Part shown: in pieces, positions 41,301 to 55,600 of the stretch
Numbering within the stretch: position 1 is the first letter of the stretch
How the letters are laid out: every line of letters starts with the position of its first letter
DNA from: Sinohyriopsis cumingii
Taxonomy: Eukaryota > Mollusca > Bivalvia > Unionida > Unionidae
Length of the DNA stretch: 64,000 nt
Direction: 5' to 3'
Assembly: GCA_028554795.2 (NCBI GenBank)
Contig: CM068825.1
Location: 160,701,398-160,765,397 of the forward strand
The notes under the pieces: generated by a model
Told to the model about the DNA's origin: nothing
What the model saw: only the letters and a program-made list of their open reading frames with translations
Databases searched by the model: none
Translations under genes and position numbers: made by a program

Positions 41301-44300
41301 GGTCAACAGTGTGTCGATTTGACTATGTTAGGTGGAGTGTTTAGCACTTTGGTTTATATGTAAGCGATACATATATAAAATGTATACAATTTACCATTTA
41401 TAGAGTAATTACAGTAAGCAATATGATATATTTCCATGTTGTGTTTTCAAACATAATGCTTCAGATATGATCACTTAGGTCTCTTCCACCATACTTAATG
41501 GTGATGACCTCTCCTGACTTAGCATCCCACCAATTTCATATTTTGCATTTTAATGGACTTATGTCTACTTTACTTTTGTTTTAAATTATATGTCTTCTGG
41601 GGAGAATTTTAGGTAATTTTTGTCATTGAAATCTCTTTTTCTATAATAATACATGTACATATAGATGGTCACCTTGACCTTTACTCATTAATTACATGAT
41701 ATGACAAGTCTGGCAATATATTTCAGCAATAAATTGAAGAGCAATAAATGGTGATATTACAAAAATGATTCTTATTAGACAGCTTTATTTTAATATTTTT
41801 TCTGATTTTCTTAAATAAAGCTCAAATATTTAAATGTTGCCTGAAATGCACCATTGGTCTTTAGGTGATGATGAACTTGTAATATAATGTAATATTTGCT
41901 AATGTAATCTTTGACAAGCAGGACTATGCACATTGCTTACTTATGTATTGAGCTATTATTCCTAGGGCTGTCAAGAAAATCATGGGTGAATATAGGGCAC
42001 ACGGTACAAATGATATGGAAAAATGGGATTCAGCCTGGAAATGGGTGAACATAAAATAGAGTATAAATGGGTTTGGCTGACCAGGATTGGTTAATAATGT
42101 AAGTTATGTTTTAAGAAAAAGAATCTTTTGAGAGCTTATCCTAGTTGTAAGTGAAAAACAATAGAGACATTGTTTTATTGATGGAATTTCAGTCCTTTAA
42201 CAGTCTTGAGTCTGGAACACTCATTACTAAAATTAGCACGTGACTCTTTGGTGCGGAATTGAAAGCACATGTTTCAAACACATGTAGTCCAGAAAATGCT
42301 GCGGCTCATATCCTTTCCTCAACACAGAAGCTGACATCCAGGTTTCATCTATACTGATAAATATAGGTTTGATCATGAGCACTCAAGATATTGAAGTTAT
42401 TTTTTAAAACCATGGTGTTTGCATAGGTTTAATATGGGAACTGAATTAGTACCGTGAGTCCTGCAAAAAATGTCGTCCCGAGTTGTTGAGAGAGACCATG
42501 TCACAAGAAGTTTAGATAAAATTTAAAAAAAAACGTATGGAAATGGGAACGGCTGGAGCAAAATGTCAATGGAAATTTAGTTGGTCAGTTTATAAGAAAA
42601 CTGAATGCTAGAGGACTGGCATTTTGTGACCTCTGCTCTACGATAATCACAGTTGGAAGAGTTTGGAACAGCACCCACAAAAGAAGCTGCATACGGAATA
42701 ATTGAAGCTCAGAAGGCCTTTGGAAAAAGTGCAATTAATTACTATAAGAAGAAAGATTTCTTGCATGAAAGAACAGATATTGCTCTCGGTCAGAATACGT
42801 ACATGTCGCCAATACAAGCACCAGCTGGAAAGGAAAAAGGCTGTCATTGAGAAGGAAAAGAAACAATTGTACAATGAGCCAAAAAGGTCAGTCAAAAAGG
42901 AAGGCTAAAGAAATGTTTGCCAAAGCCACAAAAAGAGCTTGACTGGCATATCAACAGGTCCATTGGAAAAAAAGACCAGTGAATGTATGGGATTATTTGT
43001 ATATAGTTGATGTACTTGGGTGTTTATTTTACAGATTTGTTATGAAAAGAGAGAAGTATAATATATTTGCTGCAAAAATTGAGAAATTTTTGTGACTTAA
43101 TTACACTGTGAACACTGACGTGCACATGAAATAACTTGAGCACCAATAGTATTGGAGAACAAATTCATGAAACAATAAATATTGTCAAATTGAATTTTTT
43201 TGGTAAGTTTGTTAGTTTTTCAAATGATCATTTTGTTATATATTATGATCATAAATTGCACATGCAGCAGTTTTTTGTGATTGTAAAATGCGCTGCCCCT
43301 CAAGACCACGTTGGGGGAGGACCCCCAAACCCCACTTAACAGTTTTCAGCTTTTTTGGGTGGAATACCAAAATCATGTCTGGCATTGAATAGAAGTCTTT
43401 TTTTGCTTGTGTATTTAATAGGAGTCTTTTTTTTCTTGTGTCTTGAATAAAAGTCTTTTTTCCCTTGTGTATTGAATAGGAGTCTTTTTCCTTGTGTATT
43501 GAATCGGTGGAGTCTTTTCCTTGTGTATTGAATGGGAATATTTTTTCCTTGTGTATCGAATAGGAGTATTTGTTTCCCACTGTATTGAATAGGATGAGTC
43601 TTTTCCTTGTGTACTGAATGGGAATATTTTTTTCCTTGTGTATTGAATAGGAGTATTTGTTTCCTTGTGTATTGAATAGGAGTATTTGTTTCCTTGTGTA
43701 TTGAATAGGTTGAGTCTTTTCCTTGTGTGTTGAATGGGAGTAGTTTTTGCCTTGTGTATTGAATAGGAGGAACCAGATCTTTAGCCTTAGAGGAATTGTT
43801 GAATTTTTAAAATACTAAATTATTTTAAGTTTCAGGATACTTTTTACAGTACTTTTTTGTTTAAACATACTTCATTTCCAAAAATGTTGACAGACGGGGA
43901 TGGGATACAAATTCTAACAACTTCAAAAAAGCCCTTCCTATTTTTACTGTATTTGTCTTTACTTCAGGATAGGAACTCTGCTAAGAGTAGTGCCTGAAAG
44001 TACACACCAAAACATAGAATGGGATTTTGTATTGCTTTGACCCTTTCTTGTGTAATAATATACATTTTTCTTATATTTTAATACTCTGAACATTTCACAA
44101 GTGATTCCGTGAGAACATATTACTTATAATCTCTATCTTTTTTTAAATTTATTGGCAGAGAAATATTTGAAATTCTTAAATATTTATTGGAAGCAAATTT
44201 CATATGTTTGATAGTTACTACCATATCCGTATTTGTATAGTTGAATTCTAAGTTTAATTTAAAAAAATAATTATCCAGTAAGCATTTCTTCTGAAAACTT

Positions 44301-47300
44301 CCAAAGTTTTAATTACACCAAGAGTAAAATAAAACATGGCCTAAAAAAATAAAACTTGAATTATAATTTTAATTAATGTGGAAGATGTTTGACACTTTAC
44401 ACCACCACCCAAAGCTTCATCTGTAAACCTAACTTCTGAGCAAGAGACTAAGCATATTAAAATAGCCTTTACTTTTGGGAAAAAATTTGTATCTGACTAG
44501 TAAAGTAGGTAAAATCAACATGATATAAGTTTGAGAGAAGTTGCATAGATGGTGTTCTTATTCTAATGAATAAACCTGTTTAGTGAAAAATGATTACCTA
44601 TTAAGTTATGTAATCCAGGTGAGCATATATCCAGACCATTATGCTTTTTTTTCACTTAAATATAACTTATGCTCCCCTGTATATGACCACTCCTATGGTG
44701 TAGTGGTTAGAGCATCTGCCTCAGATGTGGGAGGTCTTGGGTTCAGTCCTGGGTTGAGTCTAACCAAATACTTACAAAAATGGTACTAACAGCTGCCTCA
44801 CTTGGCACTCGGCATTAAGAGGTTAGTGTTAGAACTGGTCAGCCTGGTATCAGGATAATGTGACTGGGTGGGACATCATGCTACATGTCTGGGGCATGAT
44901 GCCTCAGTGCTAGACATCACTATAAACTGTTACACTGCAGACATTGTAGCGATATGAATGATTTTTTTTTAAAGCTACGTTAAAAATCCAAATCACACAT
45001 ACACTCCCCTGTATATGGATTACACTTTTTGGGTACTTAAAAAAAAGCAATAAAAGTTGTGTTTGTCATTTATATTATCATCTCATTATTCCCACACATG
45101 ATACAAAATTTGAGAATATTCTATCACAGGAGACTGCTTTATAAAAATAGTGTAAGAATAAATGTGTTAATTGCAGGTATAAATGTACATCCCTCATTTC
45201 CTGTATTTAGCAGCTGAATATGACACATTTCCAAGAAAACATGGTTTTCTTCAAGTTAAAATCTTGTCATACAGATTTGTTATATGTTTTTTGATAACAT
45301 ATTTTGGTAGCTGACAATTCTATACTATAAAAAGATGGTGCCAGATATCGAGCAAAATTGGCTGTAATTGATGTGATTCATGGATGTTACATGACCAAAT
45401 GTGGCTGTAATTGATGTGATTCATGGATGTTACATGACCAAATGATGGAGGAAAGGGATCTTTTTAAACTTTAAAACATGTATGATCAGAAGAAGGACAA
45501 ATATGAAAAGAAGAATATGAGAGTGATGCAATACAGCCTTCTGGCTTAGCATATCATTTTGCTCATTGCAGAATGTGTGGACTTTACAATTATTCAGCGA
45601 AAGTTAAATATGTAGAATAGTTACAGTTAATGATGTATTTAAATAATTTGTCCATAGGTTTTGGTTTCTGCGCTTCCACATGGATTTTGCCCATTTGTGA
45701 CAAGAATTAAAACTAGTTGCAGATTCAGACTAGTCTGAAAACTAAATGAATATTTGTAATACAGTTTTATTCTAAATATGGCATGTAATATATAGATTAC
45801 ACTTTTATGCTAATATTATGATTTTTTTTGCCACTTATGTTATTAATAAATATGCTTATACTTTAAGATAGATAGTATTTTTTTAAAATATGCACTTTAA
45901 TTAATATGCATAATTAGTAATAAGGAACTGTTCTTGCTCATGCAGTACATGGCCGTAAACATTTGTTCCGTTTGGCTCCCAGCCAAAAATGATATGACAC
46001 CCCTGTATTAGCTCCACATGGGCCTCTTGTTCAACTTTGAAGCTTGGATATTCTTGCCACATGTGATAACATTGGGTTGCATTAGAAGCTAACAAGATTG
46101 TTACTTAATAGCCCAGAAGGATCATTAATTAGATGTAGTCATTAATAGCCCAGAAGGATCATTAATTAGATGCAGTCATTAATAATCATTAATAAGCCAC
46201 CAGGATCATTAATTAGATGCAATACTTAATAATCATTAAGAAGCCTACAGGATCATTAATTAGATGCAATACTTAATCATCATTAATAAGCCACCAGTAT
46301 CATTTATTACATGTAATACTTAATAGTCCAAAGGGAATACTTAATAAGATGTAATACGTCATGTCATGTTTACTAGGAATACTGAATAGGATGTAATACT
46401 TAATAGTCCAAAGGGAATACTTAATAAGATGTAATATGTCATGTTTACTAGGAATACTGAATAGGATGTAATACTTAATAGTCCAAAGGAAATACTTAAT
46501 AAGATGTAATATGTCATGTTTACCAGGAATACTGAATAGGATGTAATAGTTAATAGTCCAAAGGGAATACCTAATAAGATGTAATACATCATGTTTACCA
46601 TGAATACTGAATAGGATGTAATACTTAATAGTCCAAAGGGAATACCTAATAAGATGTAATACATCATGTTTACCATGAATACTGAATAGAATGTAATACT
46701 TAATAGTCCAAAGGGAATACCTAATAAGATGTAATACATCATGTTTACCATGAATACTGAATAGGGTGTAATACTTAATAGTCCAAAGGGAATACCTAAT
46801 AAGATGTAATACATCATGTTTACCAGGAATACTGAATAGGGTGTAATACTTAATAGTCCAAAGGGAATACCTAATAAGATGTAATACATCATGTTTACCA
46901 TGAATACTGAATAGGGTGTAATACTTAATAGTCCAAAGGGAATACCTAATAAGATGTAATACATCATGTTTACCAGGAATACTGAATAGGATGTAATACT
47001 TAATAGTCCAAAGGGAATACCTAATAAGATGTAATACATCATGTTGACCATGAATACTGAATAGGATGTAATACTTAATAGTCCAAAGGGAATACCTAAT
47101 AAGATGTAATACATCATGTTTACCATGAATACTGAATAGGATGTAATACTTAATAGTCCAAAGGGAATACCTAATAAGATGTAATACATCATGTTTACCA
47201 GGAATACTGAATAGGATGTAATACTTAATAGTCCAAAGGGAATACCTAATAAGATGTAATACATCATGTTGACCATGAATACTGAATAGGATGTAATACT

Positions 47301-50300
47301 TAATAGTCCAAAGGGAATACCTAATAAGATGTAATACATCATGTTTACCATGAATACTGAATAGGATGTAATACTTAATAGTCCAAAGGGAATACCTAAT
47401 AAGATGTAATACATCATGTTTACCATGAATACTGAATAGGATGTAATACTTAATAGTCCAAAGGGAATACCTAATAAGATGTAATACATCATGTTTACCA
47501 TGAATACTGAATAGGATGTAATACTTAATAGTCCAAAGGGAATACCTAATAAGATGTAATACATCATGTTTACCATGAATACTGAATAGGATGTAATACT
47601 TAATAGTCCAAAGGGAATACCTAATAAGATGTAATACATCATGTTTACCATGAATACTGAATAGAATGTAATACTTAATAGTCCAAAGGGAATACCTAAT
47701 AAGATGTAATACATCATGTTTACCATGAATACTGAATAGGGTGTAATACTTAATAGTCCAAAGGGAATACCTAATAAGATGTAATACATCATGTTTACCA
47801 GGAATACTGAATAGGGTGTAATACTTAATAGTCCACTGGGATCATTAATTAGATGTATGTTGTAAGTAATTTAAGACTTATCAGTGGGGGTTTTTGTCCA
47901 CTTTGTTTCTAGTTCATACTTATTATGCTCTTGATTAGAAAATTATATCAGTGTGTGTATTGTATATTACATGCTTATAAGTTGATTTCAACTGCCAACT
48001 GCACAGACCCAAATCTACCATTGCATAATGTGTCATTAGGTCTGGGTCTGTGCAGTTTGTTAGATGTTATTAGTAGAACAAACAACGTAGATGTTCATCT
48101 GCTGGAATATTATGTGACAGCAGATCAGGATCTATTTTAAGTTGGATTTCACTTGTACATGAGTTGTGGCAGTAATATGATTTAAATAGTTGATGAAAAA
48201 ATAAAGGTTGTTACATCTATAATTATATACATCTTTAATTATATAATTAATCATATATTATAGGTTGCTACCCATTTTACAGTGAAGATCCATTTATCCT
48301 CAAGCATTGCCCACATATCCTCTTTGCTGGAAACCAGCCTGAATTGAAGTATCGTATCCATAAAGGTTTGTATTTTTTTGTCAAACCCACTTTGATAGGA
48401 GCTCAACAAAGTGGTTACTGATGTTCAGGTGCATGACTATCCACATGTACCTCTGTCCATATGTATGACAACACTCTAAAATGAGGTTAGCATGAAATTT
48501 CATTGTTTCTTGTTGTTTTTGTGTAAGCGTGAAGTTCAATGTCACAGATTTTTAATAGGTCAGTAAAATGTCAGGTTTGACACGAATGGAGTCTCTTGCT
48601 TTAAAAATGTGACATGTAACTGTAAAATTTTAAATACCAACACTTTTGGACCCATCAGAAGATATACATTTTGTTTGGATCATGAATTGTAAAGATAGGT
48701 GAAGAATTTATATTAAATAATTTCTGTCTTAGGAGAATACACATTTGGATGGTGTAATGAAAAATCGGCAGAATCAATATTTTACTGCACATGCATTTAT
48801 TTGATGAACTTGGTGCATGCAATATGTGTTTAGTTTTATTTACTTTTATCAGTGTGACATAATCATAACTTGATTATTTTTTAAATTAATAATTCTTGAA
48901 ATGTACATCGTCTTGTATTATAGTCTTTTTTTAAAATCACAATTGATACAATTTTATGCTGGTGAAAGTTTTGTGATTTTCATCACAATTCTCAGTAGTA
49001 AAATTTATGGAGTTTACTACATTGCCTTTTATTTGCAAAAGCCTGGATGCCATACTTAACTCCCTTTTAATTGATTGCATAATGACTTATTAAATATAAA
49101 TACATGTCTTTAAACATGGTTGATGCAATCCTGACAGTCCTTGAATTTGAGGAGTCGTCTTGAAAACTTGTATGTTTGATGTTTCCTCATATCCATAACC
49201 ATGGTAGTTGTTTTTATACTGATTTTATAATCGCAGGTGTTGACCTCTTCATGTGTTATATGGAATTGATTAGAACACACATCCCCTTGTCCTGATGGCA
49301 TTAGTGTGGAAGGATCTCCATTGTTGTATACATATAGATACAAAGTAAATGCAATCTTTAAACTCTGAAGTGAGAAAGGTTTCTGATATTCCAGTTTGAG
49401 AATTATTAAGTGGTAATGTCAACAAGCAGCATAAAATCGAAAGAAAGAAATAACTTGTATGTTTGCTCAAATCCATGCTTTGCATGCAATCTACTGATAA
49501 TATTAACACCATAATAAAATCAAACTTGCATAGTGTAAGCTAAAAACGTATACGATAATGATGACAGTTACAACTATAGTATTATAAAAGAAAAAGACTC
49601 ATTATGATATAGTTGTAACTATCACCGTTATCATCAAGAACAACTATCACAACTGTTAAAACTATCATTATCATCATCAACATCAAGAACAACTGTCATG
49701 ACACAGTTATAACTATCATCGTCATCAAGAACAACTGTCATGACACAGTTATAACTATCATCATCATCAAGTACAACTGTCATGATATAGTTTTAACTAT
49801 CACCATCATCATCAAGAAAACTATCATGACAGTTATATCTATCATCGTCAGCAGCAGCATCAGCATCATCAAGAACAGCTATCATGATAGTTATAACTGT
49901 CACCACCATCATCAAGAACAGCTATCATGATAGTTATAACTGTCACCACCATCATCAAGAACAGCTATCATGATAGTTATAACTGTCACCACCATCATCA
50001 AGAACAGCTATCATGATAGTTATAACTGTCACCACCATCATCAAGAACAGCTATCATGATAGTTATAACTGTCACCACCATCATCAAGAACAGCTATCAT
50101 GATAGTTATAACTGTCACCACCATCATCAAGAACAGCTATCATGATAGTTATAACTGTCACCACCATCGTCAAGAACAGCTATCATGATAGTTATAATTG
50201 TCACCACCATCATCAAAAACAATATATAGTTGTAACTATTACTACCACCATCATCAAGAACAACTATCATGATACAGATATGTCACCACCACTATCAAAA

Positions 50301-52608
50301 TCAACTGTCATATAGTGGTAACTATCACCACCATCATGAACAGCTATCATGATATGGTTATAACTAACACCGTCAAGAAATACTATCATGGTATTTAGTT
50401 ACAACCGTTCTGGTTGTAGCTATTTATCATCATCATTATTATCTATACTGTGAAACCCCTAAAGCTGAAACATTTAACCTCAATTTTTTTACTGCAGTTT
50501 TGAGAGAATTTTGGTTTATTGGGGATTTTTTTTGCAGATATAAAAATTGTGTTTTCTAAGCACTTGTGTGATGAGAGACGGGATTGTATATTATAGGGCC
50601 TTAAATAGGAATGTTTTTTCTTTATAGCTTGGCAGAACTATTGTCACACAAAATCATATTCAGATTTGAAGGCTTCATTGAAATGATGCTTGCTTACATC
50701 ACTTGTTTTCAAAGTCATTCTTGTAGATTTCCATTTTCTTTAGAATATCCCAAACAACACGTGTACCTATGCCAAATTTTCGCTCTTTTTTTCTTCCATG
50801 TGGATTTTGCTTAGGATGGATTGGTACCCAGAACAGGCACCTGGAAAAATTTCTCTGCCTGCCCATACTTAGTTTGGGCACAGATTCATACTCATTGATC
50901 AGACAAATTTTATCCTGTAAGGCTAAAATTTCATCCTACAATACTTAGTTGGTTCTGACATCTTGACATGTGAGTGAGGACAAATGATTGTCATGACTAC
51001 ATAAATACATGTATATAATGATTTTTCTCCATTGGAAATGAATTCAATACTATTTTGTCTTTGTAGGCAAAGCGTCAAAAGCTAGGCTACATGCCTGGTT
51101 AATGAAGCCTTAAAATTTAATTAAATAATGCAAAAAAAATGTTTTATTCATGCAGATGAATGTGTCAAGTATTGTTGTAACCTTGTTTGCCCTTCAAACA
51201 TTTTCTGCACATTGGTCTCACAGATAAGCCTACTATGGTACTTACCAAATGTAATTAATCTGTTTCAGTGTGGACCATTAATTTAGCAGCTAATATATAG
51301 TTGAAGTGAGTTTTGGTTTTAGGGGTGGATGGGCTGACATAAGCCTCGAGAATTCAGTGTCAAAATTTGGGTTATATGTGTTTTGCAGGAATCTGTCTGC
51401 AGTAATTGTATTGTTTTATGAATAGGTGTGATCAGTCCCAAAACAACATTCATACATTGGAGCTTTAGAGACGGATTTATCAAATTATGTCAAACACAAA
51501 GCTAACTCTTAAAATATACAAATGATGTGAATTCTGCTCAAGATGCTGTTGTTGTGTACATTTTACATTGAGCTTTTGCTTCATGATATTCATCCAAGAT
51601 CATAATGTTTTTAACACACGGTGGAGGTATTGCATAGAATATGGTATGTCAAGTATCAACCACTTGCATTTAAGGTATCACTCCAGTGCCTTTTTTCAGT
51701 CCCAACATAATGCTTTTTCTGTCTGCAACCTGGAAAAATTGAAGTGACTAAAAACTCAAAATAAAATTTCAGTAGACCACAGCATTTCAAGTTTTCAAAA
51801 TTCTACAGCAGATGGTACTTCTGCAAAGATCAGAAACAATTTCTGTGGTAAGTTACCAGTAACAAGTTGATAAGCACCAAAGATTGTTTTTGTTCTACTA
51901 ATATTACATGTATTTAAATACCTACTGAAGGGAGGAAAGCATCAAAATAAACAATAAATAAGTAGACTCGCTAGAGTTTCTCTTTCTTTAAAAAGAAATA
52001 ATAAAATGAAAAGAATGAGCGTCACCTCCATTCAGCTTGACTAGCCTGTTAAAATGGACACAAAATTTGATTTAAACTAAAAATTGTATCAATATGATAC
52101 AGATACCCCCGTTCATGTGATTCAAAATATTTATGATTCTGACATGGACTTGACCATAAAAGGAAGATTAGAGAAAGTTAAATAAAATGAATATCTGTGT
52201 ACAGTGTATTTAGTGTTTGAATTGAAATGGTGGTGTTGTAAGTACTAAGAAGAGGAATTGGAATCAGTGTTTCTGTTTTATATAAATGTACTTTTTTTGT
52301 TTCATTCTTTGCAAGACCACTCCGGTGGCCTAGTGGTTAGTGCATCTGCCTCAAATGTAGGAGGTCGTGGGTTTGAACCCTAGCCGAGTCATACCAAATG
52401 CTTATAAAAATGGTACTAAGAGCTGCCTTGCTAGGTACTCAGCATTAGGAGTGGTTGGCCTGGTGTCAGGATAATGTGACTGGGTGGGACATGATGCAGC
52501 ATGTTTGCAGCATGATGCCTCACTGCAGGACATCATTTTAAACTGTCACACTGCAGACATTGTAGCAGTATGACTGAAATATTGTTAAAGCTATGTTAAA
52601 AATCCAAA

Positions 52609-52639
<31 letters not shown>

Positions 52640-55600
52640 TTATTTGCATGAATACATATTGGTGTTCTGTGTTCAGGCAGCCACACTATAGCTACAGCTT
52701 GGAAGCATTAAATAGACCAGTGGTTGGGAAAAGCATTTTCATTGGTTTACAGCAATTTAAAATCAATAGCTGATGCAGCCATTAAATCATTCAGACATGT
52801 ACAGACACTTAGTTCATAGTTTTGGATGAAAGTTACTACAACTAATTAGTGTAATGGGGGTCCCAGGTGGCTGAGTAGTTTAAAACACCTCGCCTATACC
52901 AGTTACCATCACTGTCCACGTAGGTTTGAGTCTTGGGCTAAGCCAGTGCGAGTATATAAGAAAGCTTGCCAGTAGCTTCCGATTGATCAGTGGTTCTTGG
53001 ATTCTTCCTCCACCACTTATACTGGCCACTATGAAAAAGGTGTTAAACCCAAAACTACATCAACAATAACAATTATGTAATAAGAAATAAAAATCCAGTT
53101 TTCTGATGTGATTTTAATCAGACTTGTATGTATCATCAAATAATTGCAGTGTTTTTGGAATAGGTGAGACAACATGCACATTCAAGTTCAGCAGCTTATT
53201 ACTGGACAACATTGGAACTTTTTTAGACTAATTTAATGGACAAATATATGTAATAACAGTACATTTGAAGTTTCTGAGAAAATTGTGATGTTCTCTGGAT
53301 TTTATATGGCACCTCTCTCCCACAAGGCATGCTATGAATGAGTCATATGCTTACAAGTGGCTATTTTTTTATACAAGTTTTGACAAAGAGGGTTGTGCAG
53401 TTATTTAGGTATGTGTGGATATTAGAAGTATGGTATCAACGTTTTTACTGTATTAATTGTGAAATTATAGAAATTTTTTATTGCATTAACTAATTTTTAA
53501 ATTTTCAGAGTAAGATCTTTCCAGGTTATTAGCAATGATTATTATGAATTTATGTTTCTTTTAAAGCAACCTAACCAAAACCTTATGATTGCAAGTAAAC
53601 TAGTCTATGTCATTATAAATTCTTAAACTTTGACTTAAATACAGATTAAATCAGTCATGACAGAAATTCTACTCAGTTATATGTGCCAACAAATTCTCCA
53701 TCTTGTCCTTGAAAGACTAGCATGCAAGATTGATTTGCCAAAACCAATCGTTGCTCTAATGGTTCTGCATTGGACATTTGTGTTTTGCCTCTTTAAGGGC
53801 TAATTTGCAAAAGCAAATTAGATAACCATTCCTTCTAATTCGCATAGGTTTACTTTTGAGTCAAAGATACCAGTTTTTACTGCCTTTGCACACAGAAACT
53901 TTTATCCACTTTCCAACAGGCGGAATGCATTATGTAATGTTGTTTTTATGTCCTCATGCAGTGCTCTATTGTTTTTCTGCACAATAATTTGAGTTCTTTG
54001 CCATCACCATTACCGAATTTATTATAAGTAGTTTGCATTTGGGTCAAGGAAGAAACTTGTAGATTGTGGGTTCAAAAAGGTCAAAGGTCATGATCACAAG
54101 GACTGAAAGAAGAAAATAATCCTGCCACACAGTAATTTGGCTTGGATACCAAATACCTTGACCTCTTTATAAATGGTTTGCATAAGAGATAAGAAAGACA
54201 CCTATTTAGTTTGGTGTGGAAAAGGTCAGAGATAAAGCTCACATTGGTTCTAAAGGGAAAAATGTTTTCTGTACTAAAATTTGTTAGTTATCACCTACAT
54301 TGACCTAGCATTATGGACAGCTTATATTTGAGACAAATGATATGATTATTCAGTAGGTGTGTGTGAAAAGGTCAAGGGTCAGAGTTACATAAACTAAAAG
54401 AATAAAAATAATTTCCACAAAAGTATATTAAGAAACATATGTCTTGACTGAACAAGGGTGGGTGGAGAGCTTTTTGATTGGTAAGATACATATTGATTTT
54501 GGGGTTTACAAAAATCAAATGTTAGAATCAGAAGGGCTCCAAGAAGGAAAATAAATCCACAAAGCAACTCAAATCTTATGCTGTAGACCATGACCAAACA
54601 TTGTGTATGGCTTGCATTTGACACTTGATAGGTCCGAGATCCAGGCCACGTAGACAAAGAAAAATATGATTTCTGCAAAATTGGTTTATTTTTACCATCA
54701 CCAAATATTTCAGAAGGCTTGCATTTGAGACGAGGAAGATTTGTTGATGTTGTTGTTGTAGGGTTTAATGCCATTTTTCAGCACACAATAGGCTATACAG
54801 GGCGGCCAGTATTAATGATGGAGGAAGAATCCAGGAAAACACCGGATAGAACCACTGAACCACAAGAAGCTACTGGCAAATTTTCTCACATACCCACATT
54901 GGCCGAATCCAAGACTCGAACCCATGCAGACAGAGGTGAGATGGCAGTGATCCATAACGGAGAGTGCTTTAGACCACAGGCCACTTTAGGTCCCCAACAA
55001 GTAAGATACTTATTGTTAAATTCAAAAAGGTTAAAGGTCAAGGTCACCGACTGAATCAAGAGTCCTGTCTATGCTATTTACTTTGTCTAAATTCATTAGT
55101 AGACTGCAATTTGTGCATCCATTTTGGCTGACTTGCATATAGGGCAAAGCAGAAACCTAGTGATTTTGGGGTCACATAGTTAAAGGTCAAGATCCCAGCA
55201 ACAGTGGTATAATAGTCAAGTCAAACAGTGGTATAATAGTCAAGTCAAACAGTGGTATAATAGTCAAGTTAAACAGTGGTATAATAGTCAAGTCAAACAG
55301 TGGTATAATAGTCAAGTTAAACAGTGGTATAATAGTCAAGTCAAACAGTGGTATAATAGTCAAGTCAAACAGTGGTATAATAGACAAGTCAAACAGTGGT
55401 ATAATAGTCAAGTCAAACAGTGGTATAATAGTCAAGTCAAACAGTGGTATAATAGTCAAGTCAAACAGTGGTATAATAGTCAAGTTAAACAGTGGTATAA
55501 TAGTCAAGTTAAACAGTGGTATAATAGTCAAGTCAAACAGTGGTATAATAGACAAGTCAAACAGTGGTATAATAGTCAAGTCAAACAGTGGTATAATAGT

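Noticed and set aside
46359-47792. 477-codon - strand frame as a membrane protein gene
   Set aside because: It coincides exactly with a 75-bp tandem array, has no unique sequence, domain, or splice context, and its edges fade into non-coding repeats.
47925-48140. Protein family shared by the frames at 28312-28503 and 47925-48140
   Set aside because: The likeness follows from DNA-level homology of a dispersed repeat with a hairpin; there is no sign of coding selection.
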